From contig OY856186.1 of NCBI GenBank assembly GCA_963693315.1, positions 384,936,031-385,000,030 of the forward strand: 64,000 bases of DNA, in the 5' to 3' direction. The notes beneath the pieces are model-generated. The model saw nothing but the letters and a program-made list of their open reading frames with translations. It was not told the DNA's origin and made no database searches. This stretch comes from Diogma glabrata. Lineage: Eukaryota; Arthropoda; Insecta; Diptera; Cylindrotomidae. Shown here piece after piece: positions 46,401 through 58,198 of this stretch. The number at the start of each line of letters is the position of its first letter. The first letter of the stretch is position 1. Both the position numbers and the translations under genes were made by a program.

Positions 46401-47208
46401 TATCTGGTATCTGGTATCTGGTATCTGGTATCTGGTATCTGGTATCTGGTATCTGGTATCTGGTATCTGGTATGTGGTATCTGGTATCTGATATCTGGTT
46501 TCTGGTATCTGGTATCCTGTATCTGGTATCTGGTATCTGGTATCTGGTATCTAGTATCTGGTAAATGGTATCTGGTATCTGGTATCTGGTATCTGGTATC
46601 TGATATCTGGTATCTGGTTTTTGGTATATGGTATCTGTTATCTGGTATTTGGTATCTGGTATCTAGTATCTGGTATCTGGTATCTGGTGTCTGGTTTCTG
46701 GTTCCTGGTATCTGGTATCCGGGTTCCCGCATCTGGTATCTGGTACCTGGTATCTGGTATCTGGTATCTGGTATCTGGTATCTGGTATCTGGTATCTTGT
46801 ATCTGATATCTGATATCTGGTGTCTGGTATCTGATATCTGGTATGTGGTATCTGGTATCTGGTATCTGGTTTCTGGTATCTAGTATCTGGTATCTGGTAT
46901 CTGGTATTTGGTATCTGGTATCTGGTATCTGGTATCTGGTTTATGGTATCTTGTACCTAGTATCTGATCTCTAGTATCTGGTATCTGGTATCTAATCTCT
47001 GGTATCTGGTATCAGTATCTGATATCTGGTATCTGGTATCTGATATCTGGTATCTGGTATCTGGTATCTGGTATCTGGTATCTGGTATCTGGTATCTGGT
47101 ATCTGGTATCTGGTATCTGGTATCTGGTATCTGGTATATGGTATCTGGTATCTGGTACCTGGTATCTGGTTTCTGGTATCTGGTTTCTGATATCTGTATC
47201 TGGTATCA
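43491..47208 (+). repeat. 3.7-kb heptanucleotide satellite (TATCTGG)n
   Basis: About 530 units of tatctgg, with frequent single-base variants (tatttgg, tacctgg, tgtctgg, gtttctgg). Because 7 leaves remainder 1 on division by 3, each plus-strand frame reads the same cycling heptapeptide IWYLVSG and each minus-strand frame reads PDTRYQI. The array therefore creates long overlapping open frames on both strands (up to 274 codons at 45074-45898) that have no protein meaning. Blocks of the same variants recur, so the array grew partly by copying segments of about 1.2 kb. Confidence 0.95.
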
Positions 47209-47387
47209 TAAAAGTTCGTCAGGAATATACGGATTAGGAATTTCCCGAGGTAGTCACACACCAAATTGACTTACGAGTATGCACACCAGAGATATTACAT
47301 AGTTTCAGTTTGGACTTTCATCTTTAAAACATCCAATAAATTTTCATCTTTAAAACATCCAACAATTGGGACTACGTTCCATCCTGG
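47209..47387 (-). pseudogene. fragment of the CsRn1-like element inside the satellite
   Basis: The sequence aaagttcgtcaggaatatac onward matches 49647-49790, and the last 17 bases (actacgttccatcctgg) match 49967-49983; the piece between is deleted. An internal repeat of catctttaaaacatccaa is also present. Heptamer satellite lies directly on both sides. Confidence 0.8.
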
Positions 47388-47540
47388 CTCTGGTATCTGG
47401 TATCTTGTATCGTGTTTCTGGTATCCGGTCTCTGGTGTCTGGTTTCTAATATCTGGTATCTAGTATCTGGTATGTATTTGGTATCTGGTTTTCGGTATCT
47501 GGTTCCTGGTATCTTGTATCTGGTAGCTGGTATTTGCTAC
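47388..47540 (+). repeat. downstream heptamer island
   Basis: About 20 diverged ctggtat units continue after the retroelement fragment, in the same orientation as the main array. Confidence 0.85.
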
Positions 47541-48702
47541 ATATAACTTTCATTAACAATCTAAATATGTTAGTAGTGTAGCTGGTAATTTGAAATATGT
47601 TTTATATGTTCTAAAGAATAATCTGACGATTAAAAGAAATATGTGTTACTATCTCCCCTAATAAATAGTAAACCTTCAAGTAAGATTAATAAATTTTATT
47701 TCAAAAATCATACCATGCATGAGCAGGACAACAATTTAATATTTCAAACCAACATGAAATTCAAATTTTTTTTTCTATTTACTAGCTTTCACAATGATAG
47801 CTCAAAATAAAAGCTTTTATCCATCTTATATTATTCTCAGAACATTAATTATCAAAGATGGTATAAAAAATATCCTATAAATCACAAATAATAAGAAACA
47901 AAATCGGGGACGAAAGTGAAATTAATGATAAGGACTTTTCTCTGGTTTCGTTTTATATAATTTATTTCATCTTCAGTATTTATTGGGTTATCCCCAATTC
48001 CTTTTGTTTTTAAAGTTATGTAGTAAATTGGGGTTAGTTTGATTTTATTTTTAATATTATAGGATTCATTTGTTGGATCTAGCCTCTGGATAGTAGAGCA
48101 CAAAAAGCTTCAGCTCAACAAAACAAAACAAAAAAAAATTGGTTAGATTTTAATTTGATTCAATGAATTATTCAATAGAATTTTGTTTTTGATATAAATT
48201 GTTTTGAATAATAATATTGTTTTAGGAATGAATATAAATTGTGAACAGCCTTGATAGGGTTGAGTTGTGTTAAGTTATAATATAAGAGAATAACAAATAG
48301 TGTTTTGTGCTAAGTATTCTTGTAAGTGGGTGGATTTATTTGTGGTTAGTTGTTTTAGTTTATGGACAATTAAGAATCAATGGAGAGAAACTTGTTATCA
48401 TTTGTTTAAAGTTAAAGCTAGGATTGTGTTATTTTTATTTATTATGTATAGATTTTACTCCAATTTGTTTATTTTTCAAACTCGTTCATCAACACTACAG
48501 TCTACAGTTATTACGCGATTATTATTTATTCAGTATCAGAAGACACTGATTAGTTTTTGGAGAATATTGATTAAAGTAAAGAGAGAGGTTCACCAAACAA
48601 CTACTGTGTTTTGAATGAATTTTGACAACCTCATCGAAAAAGATTAGAGTCTTAGTTACAAAGGACTGAATTATTTTGGCTTAAATTTGGGATATGGAGT
48701 GG
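47541..48702. other. gene-free AT-rich sequence
   Basis: No motif-bearing frame. The overlapping frames at 48300-48614 are hydrophobic and AT-driven with no recognisable domain. The 3' LTR of the element at 49032-52075 should lie near here but I cannot define it. Confidence 0.45.
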
Positions 48703-48925
48703 GGGCATTTAGATCATCTCTAATTCAACTTTTAGAAAACATTACCGTAAAACATAGTTTTCAAATAGTCACAGATAAATTTTCTCTATTAAAATTATTA
48801 TTTTAAATAAACTCCTATTTAAACTAAAAAAGTTTCCAACTCCTGGCGAAATAGTTCTTCATTATCGATCCAAGAAAAATATTGAAGTCGATTGTCAGTC
48901 CCTGTTATAATTTTAAAAAAATTAA
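48703..48925 (+). pseudogene. possible RNase H fragment on the plus strand
   Basis: The plus strand reads FQIVTDKFSLLKLL near 48753, like the FTVVTDHxSLxWL block of retroelement RNase H, and after a frame change HYRSKKNIEVDCQSL near 48860, in the position of the HxxGKxNxxADALSR block. It is opposite in strand to the adjacent element. The match is weak. Confidence 0.3.
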
Positions 48926-49031
48926 CATCTTAAATACGAATGAGCCTACAGACGTAATTGAAGATTATTGCATCAAATATGAATATTTTGGATCATCATG
49001 ATGTTTGGTTAAGATCTAGTAGTGATATATT

Positions 49032-49850
49032 TAGTCAGTCATGTGTGATGGTTTAAATCGGTTCAAAGAAACTGAAATATTTTTTCCGTTTATTTCGATT
49101 ATATAGTATTTTCGGAAACGGATTATTACTTTAAATTGGCCCTCATATGGTGGTGATAAACCAGATTTGATTTTATTAACATTTTTCTAATCCTTTAGAT
49201 ATTTAACTATTGTCTTGAGAACCTTTCCGAGTTTCTTTGTATATAAAGCTGCGCATGGTCTGCTCTAAAATACCGACCAGCGTTGAAAGATCTGACGAAT
49301 TACCTTCAATCCAATCCAGTTAAGGGGATTACCGTGCGTCTTTAAAATAGCTTTCAGCTGTCTATGGAACCTTTTCATTGTTCTATTGGCCTTAGAACTG
49401 TAAGCCGTGGTCTGAACTTTGTGAGATATAAGTAAACTCATTGGTTCCTGAAATAATCCAGATTCAAATTTTGCACCTTTATCTGTGGTAATATGCCTAC
49501 AACGGTACTCCAAATTGCGAATCATGTTTTAAACAAAAATTCGATGTCAATATTCATATATGGCTAAAATACCTAGAAGAAATTTACTTCCGTGAAGCAC
49601 GCACATCTGGGTGGAACAAGTTATGTAAATAGTTAAAAAATTCATCAAAGTTCGTCAGGAATATACGGACGAGGATTTCCCGAGGTAATCTCACACCATA
49701 TTGGCTTATGAGTATGCCCACCAGAGATATTACATAATTTCAGTTTGAACTTTAAATTTTTCATCTTTAAAACATCCAATAAGTCCTGGGGCTCTTTGTC
49801 GGACTCCTGAAGTTGAATTAAGTGAGAGATACCTACCCTGTTAGACAAAA
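49032..49850 (-). pseudogene. integrase, degraded
   Basis: The minus-strand frame at 49265-49525 reads RHITTDKGAKFES (second catalytic aspartate) and KANRTMKRFHRQLKA, where the usual NGxVERFHRQLKA has lost the catalytic glutamate (K in its place). The C-terminal region at 49032-49185 reads GLSPPYEGQFKVIIRFRKYY and then SVSLNRFKPSHMTD before a stop. The N-terminal zinc part around 49645-49850 is the source of the fragment at 47209-47387. Confidence 0.8.
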
Positions 49851-49885
49851 AGCCATTTCCTCGTATGATCGTGAAAGTTTATCCG

Positions 49886-50190
49886 TCAATTTTTTTCTTT
49901 TCCAGGTTTATGTTTTATATTAGTGGTAAACTGCGCCAAATCACCCAAATAACGAGCCCGTTTTGAACTACGTTTCATCCTGGATAGAATAACAGTAGTC
50001 AAAGGTGTGTGGACAGTGAACACATTGAGCTGGCGACCTTCGATGAAATATCGAAAATTTTCAATCGCAGCCAATATTGCAAGCAGAATATTTGGTTTCA
50101 GCGAAAATGCTAATGGCTGCCAACATTTATCTGAATACTATTCTAGTACTGCTCCTATCGCAGTGTCTGAACCATCCGTTTTTAGTTAGA
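49886..50190 (-). pseudogene. RNase H, degraded
   Basis: The minus strand reads LKTDGSDTAIGAVLE, then a stop, then SDKCWQPLAFSLKP, AAIENFRYFIEG, FTVHTPL (valine in place of the catalytic aspartate of TDH) and NIKHKPGKEKN. Order and spacing fit Ty3/gypsy RNase H. Confidence 0.85.
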
Positions 50191-50299
50191 AAAAATAGTT
50201 CTATTTAGGATGTGCCAAAAGTGTTATATGCTGCAGTGCTTGTTAGATAAGGTCAATAGCTGCCCTATATTCAACAGGCCATGAAGATTTTACTTGCTT

Positions 50300-51100
50300 A
50301 CTTATAGCTTACTTTATAAGGGCTGGTTGGTGGGTGTGAGCTGGTGCTAATAATTCGGACAGTTTTAGTTTAAACCTATGGTAATAATTAACCATACCCA
50401 CAAATCGCTAAGTTTGTTAAACGTATGTTGTCTGACGAAATTGTATAAAAGCCAGGATTCAATCTTTAGATGGTAACATGCCATCTACCTAAATCTAATA
50501 TGCCTAAAAACGCAATTGGACAGCTTGATATTAACATCGAAATCAACAAGCCTTTTAAAAATAATTCGCAAATTTTTTTGGTGTTCATCTGCATTTTTAC
50601 TGTCCCTCAATATATCGTCAATGTCAACGAAAAAAAATTCAGCCCTATGGTTACTTCGTCCATAAGCGCTAAAAGGTGCTGCGTTGCGTTACTCAGACCA
50701 TAAGGCATTTTAATGAACTCCAAAAGAACAAATGGAATGGAATGGTTTTGTATACATATACTGCGGGTACAGTATATGGTGGTAAGCGCGTTACTAGATT
50801 AGTTTTTGCAAAAAATCGTGCGACCATATGGGTGCATTGAAAAATCTTAAGCATGGAGAATAGGATACCGATCTGGTTTCGTTACTGCATTAAAACGGCG
50901 ATAGTCCCGGTAAAGCCCACAATCATTTGTTTTTTTTTCTACAAGATGGAGCAGTGATAACTATTGGTACATATGAGAAAGAAAGCTAGACTAATCCTAG
51001 TTGAATAGTCTGATCAAACTCATTCTTGGAAAAACTGTCCTTTGAAGGCTCCAACCGACGAGGTCTAGACAAAGGAAGACAAATCTCGGTGATTATGCGA
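50300..51100 (-). pseudogene. reverse transcriptase, degraded
   Basis: The minus strand reads NDCGLYRDYRRFNAVTKPDR near 50880-50940, then FIKMPYGLSNATQHLLALMD near 50650-50720 and FVDIDDILRDSKNADEH near 50585-50640, where VDIDD stands for the catalytic YxDD. At least three frame changes separate the pieces. Confidence 0.85.
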
Positions 51101-51129
51101 TGAACCACTTTATGTTGTACTGGGCCGTC

Positions 51130-51430
51130 ATTACTGTGCGTCACTGTAGGAGAGAGGAACTCTTGGAGAATGACTCTGTGTTTGTAGTAATGTGCCAGAT
51201 ACTAGCGTTAATAGATAAAATTGATTCCACCGTAAGTGATATGCTTTCATCAAGCAAGCGCTTATGCTTGAAGTTGACATTATGGATTATAACAGAATTT
51301 TGATAGATTGTTATAAGTTTATCGACTGAAGAAATGACAAATGGATGTCGTATTTCATGACGGAGGCTCAGATTAAACATACGACGATCATCATTTGTCC
51401 CATAATTAACCCCAACTGCAGAGGGACAGT
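51130..51430 (-). pseudogene. protease to RT linker, degraded
   Basis: The minus frame at 51141-51380 reads FNLSLRHEIRHPFVISSVDK and later NFKHKRLLDESISLTV. This follows the pattern LxLRxxFxWPFxIADVxxPI ... DxxxRRLIDxxTSLSV seen after the protease active site in this lineage. The active-site DTG itself is not found. Confidence 0.6.
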
Positions 51431-51829
51431 TTAGTTTTTGAATTTGGTGTAATAGAGCTAGAGTTATTATAATAACAACAACTCTTTCAAAACGTCCAGC
51501 GCGTTGTTCATAACGTTTAAGCCACCAACAAATGTACTTGGTGGCAGAGCTAAACGGTTTAAATAATCTGCTTATATATCATCGACTTGAAGAACTTTGA
51601 ACCCGTCTGTAGAAACTAGCGGTCTAATTGGTACCGTAGATAAAAAATTGATCTAGTCAAGTCCTTCACCAAGTTATTCAAATCATCATTGTGTGCACGT
51701 GACATTAAAGCCTGATTCTGGTCAACGTTGACACAGAATTTGGATTCTGGGAAGCCGTTTGGGTTCCAAAGTCTATCCACCAGAGTAAGATGTTTTTAAA
51801 GCTGGTTTTCCCTGAAAGTGATAACAATA

Positions 51830-52120
51830 TTTTTGATGTGTATCGGCAATGTGTTATCCAGAGGTTGTATTATCAAGAGCCTCTGTCGCCGATCCTGCTT
51901 TTTATTCTAGCCAGTGGTAGCATCTGGAGGAAGAATTCTTTTCCATATCTACCTTAGATATCTCCCTGGATTTGTTTAGAGTCAGTGTCTATTGTGTGAC
52001 GTATTAATATGTGTCACGCTTGCGGATTGAGAATTTTGCTTGGACGCTAATTTATCATCCGGTGGCACCATGCTATATGGAATATGTTAGCCAATAAAAA
52101 ACTATAAGATCACTGTATGA
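51830..52120 (-). pseudogene. gag N-terminus and leader, degraded
   Basis: An ATG at about 52075 on the minus strand starts MVPPDDKLASKQNSQSASVT, followed by stops within 40 codons. The ~50 bases upstream and the first ~20 codons are repeated in inverted orientation at 52620-52740. Confidence 0.65.
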
Positions 52121-52619
52121 AACGCAAAATTATATAAAACTTAAACATAACAGATCTTAAAACTCATTAGACAAACATAATTTAAACAGTGAACGATTGG
52201 ACTGTCATATAAATCGTTGAATTACAGAAGCGAGGAAGGTTGTATAGTCAATTACTAGTCACCATTTTTTTCATTGGCATTAATCTTCTTAAGCATTACA
52301 AGTAGGGAAAAGTTCCATGCACTGTTGTTATTTTCAATTCGATGATCTATTAACACTTTCTCAACTAGTTTATTTATTTCCATTTTAGTAGAGTCAGATG
52401 ACGGTAAAGTTTACATTAAAAAGTGGAGTATTTGGCTCTATAGGAAATTGTTTTTTTGATAAAATAAATTTTAATTATCCTTGATGTATTTCGATTTGTT
52501 GTTTTTTTCAATAACATTGAAAAGGTTTTTTTTCGGTTAACTTTTTACTTCAACTAACAAGCATTGGGTTGGTGTTAGTAATAATTTCTTTTTCCTCTCT
52601 TTTTAATGAGTTTTTTATC
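52121..52619. other. spacer between the two inverted gag starts
   Basis: About 500 bp, AT-rich, with no frame of note. If the elements on each side each had a 5' LTR, it should lie here or beyond, but I cannot recognise an LTR. Confidence 0.4.
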
Positions 52620-52800
52620 GAGGCTCATATAGTTTTTTATTGGTTAATATTTTCGATATAAAATGGCACCACCGGATGATAAATTAGTGTCGACACAATC
52701 ACCAAGCGTGTCACAGATTAATACGACGGATAAAGTAGAGCTGAGTTTAGAGGTCCGGAGCTGGGGTTGCTTCATGCTGAGACAACTTTTGTTCCTAAGT
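52620..52800 (+). pseudogene. gag N-terminal fragment, opposite strand (head-to-head)
   Basis: The plus strand reads atagttttttattggttaat and then an ATG at 52663 starting MAPPDDKLVSTQSPSVSQIN, stopping at about 52820. It matches the minus-strand start at 52075 of the neighbouring element in both leader and coding part. No further gag or pol can be read downstream. Confidence 0.75.
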
Positions 52801-52820
52801 CACTTGTGTAGTTTTTATTG

Positions 52821-53404
52821 ATTGGCTCGAATTAATTTGAAATCAATTTTATTCATTTGTATTTATTTATTATTACTTTAATATCCGCATGGAGGAATCA
52901 GTTTTTATTATTTTGAAAATTTTTTTATTTATGATCTACGGATGTGACAACCCCGCGTGCTCCAGTCCCTGCTATTGACATACGAGTTAACGTGAGATAT
53001 CACAAAAGAATGGCAATAGCAGTGAGATATCCCTATCCAAGGTGACATCTGAGGGGTGGTGGCGGATGAACTGTATTCAGTCAACAGTAGCACCCTCCAT
53101 CTTAGCTGTGAAATAATCCTTGATGATGAGACGCTATTGCTTTTTTAAGGAAACGAGCATTCATATAACTATGTGTGGGCTTTAATCTTCAAGAAAGACA
53201 GTGCGTCACAGGATCAAGGAATATGCAACCGGCTGGATTATTGGCAACTACACTTTTGTTTTGTTCCAACAAATTTTTGTAAAAATTTGCTATTTAATTT
53301 TTAATTTACTTTTATTTTCTCTATACTATCATAAAAAATTGGACTATGTCATATTTTGTCAGTGATGGTTTTTTTGTTTAGTTATCCATTCTTTAACAAA
53401 AAAT
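52821..53404. other. unassigned sequence, less AT-rich near 52940-53220
   Basis: A more GC-balanced stretch (52940-53220) stands out from its surroundings and may be further retroelement sequence, but no motif can be read on either strand. Confidence 0.35.
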
Positions 53405-53553
53405 ATAAAAAAAACAAAAAAAGAAAGATTTACGTCCATCAACACCTCTGAACGTATGTTGTTGTGGGACCTTGGTCTTAAAAGGTTTTTATGTGTTATT
53501 GTGACACATATTGTAATTCCTACTACACAACACATTTTATTAAAAAAAAAAAA
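53405..53553 (+). mobile_element. 5'-truncated LINE 3' end with poly(A)
   Basis: The plus strand from about 53455 (tgttgttgtgggacc) through ttgtaattcctactacacaa to an A run at 53538-53553 matches the reverse complement of 62235-62338. That is the last codons, short 3' UTR and poly(A) tail of the LINE at 62236-63562. This is a dead-on-arrival copy of the same family, about 130-150 bp long. Confidence 0.8.
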
Positions 53554-55547
<1,994 letters not shown>

Positions 55548-55549
55548 TT

Positions 55550-55561
55550 TGGCGCAGCCGG
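55550..55561 (+). other. primer binding site TGGCGCAGCCGG
   Basis: It lies two bases after the 5' LTR. The TGGCGCAG start resembles the primer sites of 17.6/297-type gypsy elements, which use tRNA-Ser; that tRNA assignment is from recollection. Confidence 0.65.
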
Positions 55562-56215
55562 TTTAACAAGACCACGATTGTTTGATAAGAATTACTTTAA
55601 ATTCTTAGAGACTATTTTATATCCAAAAACCGAATTTTTTTTAAATAAATAAGAATATAGTTTATAAAATAAAACATTAATCTGGCGTTTATTTTAAATC
55701 CAAAAAAAAATGTTTGTGTAACATAAAAAGTTCTTAAGTGTAATCGTAACCATTGTGTACTAAAAGTGTACCATACTCATCAAAACCAACTTCAAAAAGT
55801 ATACCATCAACTACAGATTAATAGGACTACAATCGCAGCACTAAAAACAAAATTTATATCATATCACAATTACATGAATTTTATATAAAACATCACATCA
55901 TTAACAAAAATCAAAGCTAACTCTCATCATCTGTAACATCATTAAAAAATCATTAAATAATTACACAACCATACTAAAAGGGAATCAGCATCAAGAACTA
56001 CTGCCGATACAGCGACAAACAATACTTGAAGACACTACAACAAGCAACTTCCACAGCATCAAACATTATCAGCAGCAACATCAACATTAAACATCAACAG
56101 CATCAGCAACAGGTGGTAAAACTAGCAGTCAATCAAAGGGTGAGTTACATTTTAATAATTTAGTATTAGCAATAGTTTAGTTTATCTATTATTAAAAAAA
56201 AAAAAAAACTGTAAA
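55562..56215 (+). other. 5' leader with possible splice donor
   Basis: A leader of about 650 bp rich in CAG/CATCA phrases near 56040-56115, then caaagggtgagttac at about 56135, a strong splice-donor-like site 75 bases before the gag ATG. Gypsy-like elements splice from the leader to reach downstream genes. Here no downstream gene is seen, so use of the site is conjecture. Confidence 0.45.
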
Positions 56216-58198
56216 ATGAGTAGTGACGATTTTTTTTTGATGTCTGATACCTTAAATTCTATCCCACTAATTTCGAGTAATAATGCCAATCAACGCGAGT
56301 TAGAGTATTTTTTAGAAACTTGTCAAAAAAGATATATCAACCTACCACCACATTTAAAAACAAATCTACTATCGCGAATTTGGACTCGTGTAAGAGGTGA
56401 CGTTTATTTACGTATAAAGAATCAAAAATTCAATTCCTTTAATGAATTTAACGAATTCTTTAAACAAATATTTGGCTTTTCGGAACCCATTTTTGAACAA
56501 ATAACTGTCAATTCTCAAAAAACAAATTCTCAAAATAATATATTTGCTAACCATTTAAACGAAATTTCTCAAAATCATTCATTAAAAAATCAAAAATCAT
56601 CCTCAGAGGAACAACTTATTATAGATCCGTTGTTCCAAGCCGAGTTAAAATTAAAAGAGCTTACACAGGAAAACGATAGGTTACTAAAACTAAACTCTAC
56701 CTATATAGCGGAAAAAATAAAGTACAAGCAAGAAATTGATTTCCTTTGCGAAGAAAATTGTAAATATAAAAATGAGTGGAGCATTTTATCATATGCTAAT
56801 GATAAATTGAAAAATTCTACAAAAGAATTAACTAATAATTTGGAGCTTGCGAATTTGGAATTAAAACAAAATAAAAGCGTTAACAAATCACTTCGGCAAG
56901 AGATCGAAAAACTTACTACACAGAAACTAATTTTAGCTATAGATTTAGAAAGGTCCACCAAGAATTTGGCAGACACAAGTACCCTGTACGAAAAACTAGA
57001 GTTAGAATTCAGCAAATTACAGAATAACAATAAAACTCTCGAGAAAGAATTAGTTGATATCATTCACCAACCGGGTGTACAAGATAAAGTTTGCGAAAAT
57101 TTGTTACCGAATGACTTAAGTTTAAATAAGGCTCAAGAAATTACATTTAAACCGCATATTTTATCATATACCAAGCCAAGTAGAGACCTATATTCTGATG
57201 TTTTAAAGGTAAATATTTCCAAAAACTCTGATAGTGAAATAGTGACAAATAATTTTGATAACAAAGAAAGAAAAAACGTTAATAGAATCGAGAATGCTAA
57301 TAATGGTAAACCGATATTTACTACTATAAAATCCAATAATATTTTCTATGACAAAAAATTTACCAGCACAAACATTATTTCAAAACAAAATAATCTTCCA
57401 TCATCGAAATTACCACCTCAAGTGAGTCTACAGATCAAAACCATTAGTTCACCTAAAATAAATTTTTTCTCTAATGTCAAACACAATTCCAAGAAAATAT
57501 TTTCAAAACCGAAATCTAAAGAAAATAGTAAAAGAATTCTAACTACTAAGAAGAAAAATAAGAATAAAATTCGCCTTAACAACACAAAACGAGTAGCATC
57601 AACGACAATGAAATTGAACTGTAAAATGGAACTACCAAAAACTACAATGCGTAGAAGTTATAAAAGAACGAATAGCTATCCTAAAAACTATCGCAATTTC
57701 ACAAAACTCATTATATGTGTTCAGAAAACACACCGAACTAGAAAAGCTCAACAAACGGCAAAAATTTCATCTCGGTCATCTCGGTCAAAAATTATCATAA
57801 ATTATCAAAAATTATTGATTTTGTTTATTACTTTTATATTCAACAACATTTCATTAAATTTTTATAACAGTAGTCAGATAAAGAAAAGGAATCAATTTGA
57901 AATTCGATGTTCGCCTTCAAAAATTTTAAATAAACAAAAATGTTGGTTCTCAACTGAAGCTATAAAACCAAATTTTAATCAAATTTTCCATTCAACATTT
58001 AAGACAAGATTGATATCGATTCTTCAACACTTAAGTCGAGCCATACTATTTGTTCAATCAAAACTTATTACACTGAAAAACATATTTCACACCAGTAATA
58101 TTCTTTTCTTGTTAAAGTGTTGTAAATTTAATCTAGAAACAAAATTCGGAAAGATTTTCAAATTTTCTTCTAATTTAATTTTTTTTTTCATCCCATAA
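56216..58198 (+). CDS. Gag-like protein, 660 residues
   Basis: The N-terminal ~100 residues (ELEYFLETCQKRY, LLSRIWTRVRGDVYLRI, NEFNEFFKQIFG) follow the pattern of gypsy-type capsid proteins. Residues about 142-285 form a long Leu/Glu/Lys-rich coiled coil. Residues about 420-510 are strongly basic (KKKNKNKIRLNNTKR), suitable for RNA binding. No zinc knuckle is present, as in several gypsy-type Gags. The C-terminal ~140 residues are Phe/Ile/Leu/Asn-rich and may be read-through of noncoding AT-rich sequence left after loss of pol. The start is the first ATG in the frame. The lack of any stop over 660 codons in AT-rich DNA argues for recent selection or recent origin. Confidence 0.8.
   Translation: MSSDDFFLMSDTLNSIPLISSNNANQRELEYFLETCQKRYINLPPHLKTNLLSRIWTRVRGDVYLRIKNQKFNSFNEFNEFFKQIFGFSEPIFEQITVNSQKTNSQNNIFANHLNEISQNHSLKNQKSSSEEQLIIDPLFQAELKLKELTQENDRLLKLNSTYIAEKIKYKQEIDFLCEENCKYKNEWSILSYANDKLKNSTKELTNNLELANLELKQNKSVNKSLRQEIEKLTTQKLILAIDLERSTKNLADTSTLYEKLELEFSKLQNNNKTLEKELVDIIHQPGVQDKVCENLLPNDLSLNKAQEITFKPHILSYTKPSRDLYSDVLKVNISKNSDSEIVTNNFDNKERKNVNRIENANNGKPIFTTIKSNNIFYDKKFTSTNIISKQNNLPSSKLPPQVSLQIKTISSPKINFFSNVKHNSKKIFSKPKSKENSKRILTTKKKNKNKIRLNNTKRVASTTMKLNCKMELPKTTMRRSYKRTNSYPKNYRNFTKLIICVQKTHRTRKAQQTAKISSRSSRSKIIINYQKLLILFITFIFNNISLNFYNSSQIKKRNQFEIRCSPSKILNKQKCWFSTEAIKPNFNQIFHSTFKTRLISILQHLSRAILFVQSKLITLKNIFHTSNILFLLKCCKFNLETKFGKIFKFSSNLIFFFIP

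Larger units (their letters stand above)
49032..52120 (-). mobile_element. second decayed CsRn1-like Ty3/gypsy element
   Basis: On the minus strand, gag start (52075), protease, RT, RNase H and integrase remnants follow in the standard order. Many stops and frame changes show it is old. Its integrase tail (PPYEGQFKV, then SVSLNRFKPSH) resembles the same region of the 1372-6530 element (PPYTGPFKV, SIDRLKP), so both belong to a common lineage. LTRs are not found, so the outer limits are approximate. Confidence 0.8.

Noticed and set aside
43473..46883. Long plus- and minus-strand open frames of up to 274 codons reading IWYLVSG or PDTRYQI
   Set aside because: They are products of a stop-free heptamer whose length makes all frames equivalent; no start context, domain or codon pattern supports a protein.
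43491..47208. CRISPR-like or telomeric array
   Set aside because: There are no unique spacers, and the heptamer is not a known telomere repeat; the context is eukaryotic and internal.
48300..48614. Overlapping hydrophobic frames of 80 and 104 codons
   Set aside because: Two frames over the same AT-rich bases, no splice or domain evidence.
57560..57800. Alternative-frame remnant of env or pol within the gag-only element (phrases such as ENSLYVF-like near 57700)
   Set aside because: Stops bound it within about 60 codons and no conserved pol or env motif can be read.
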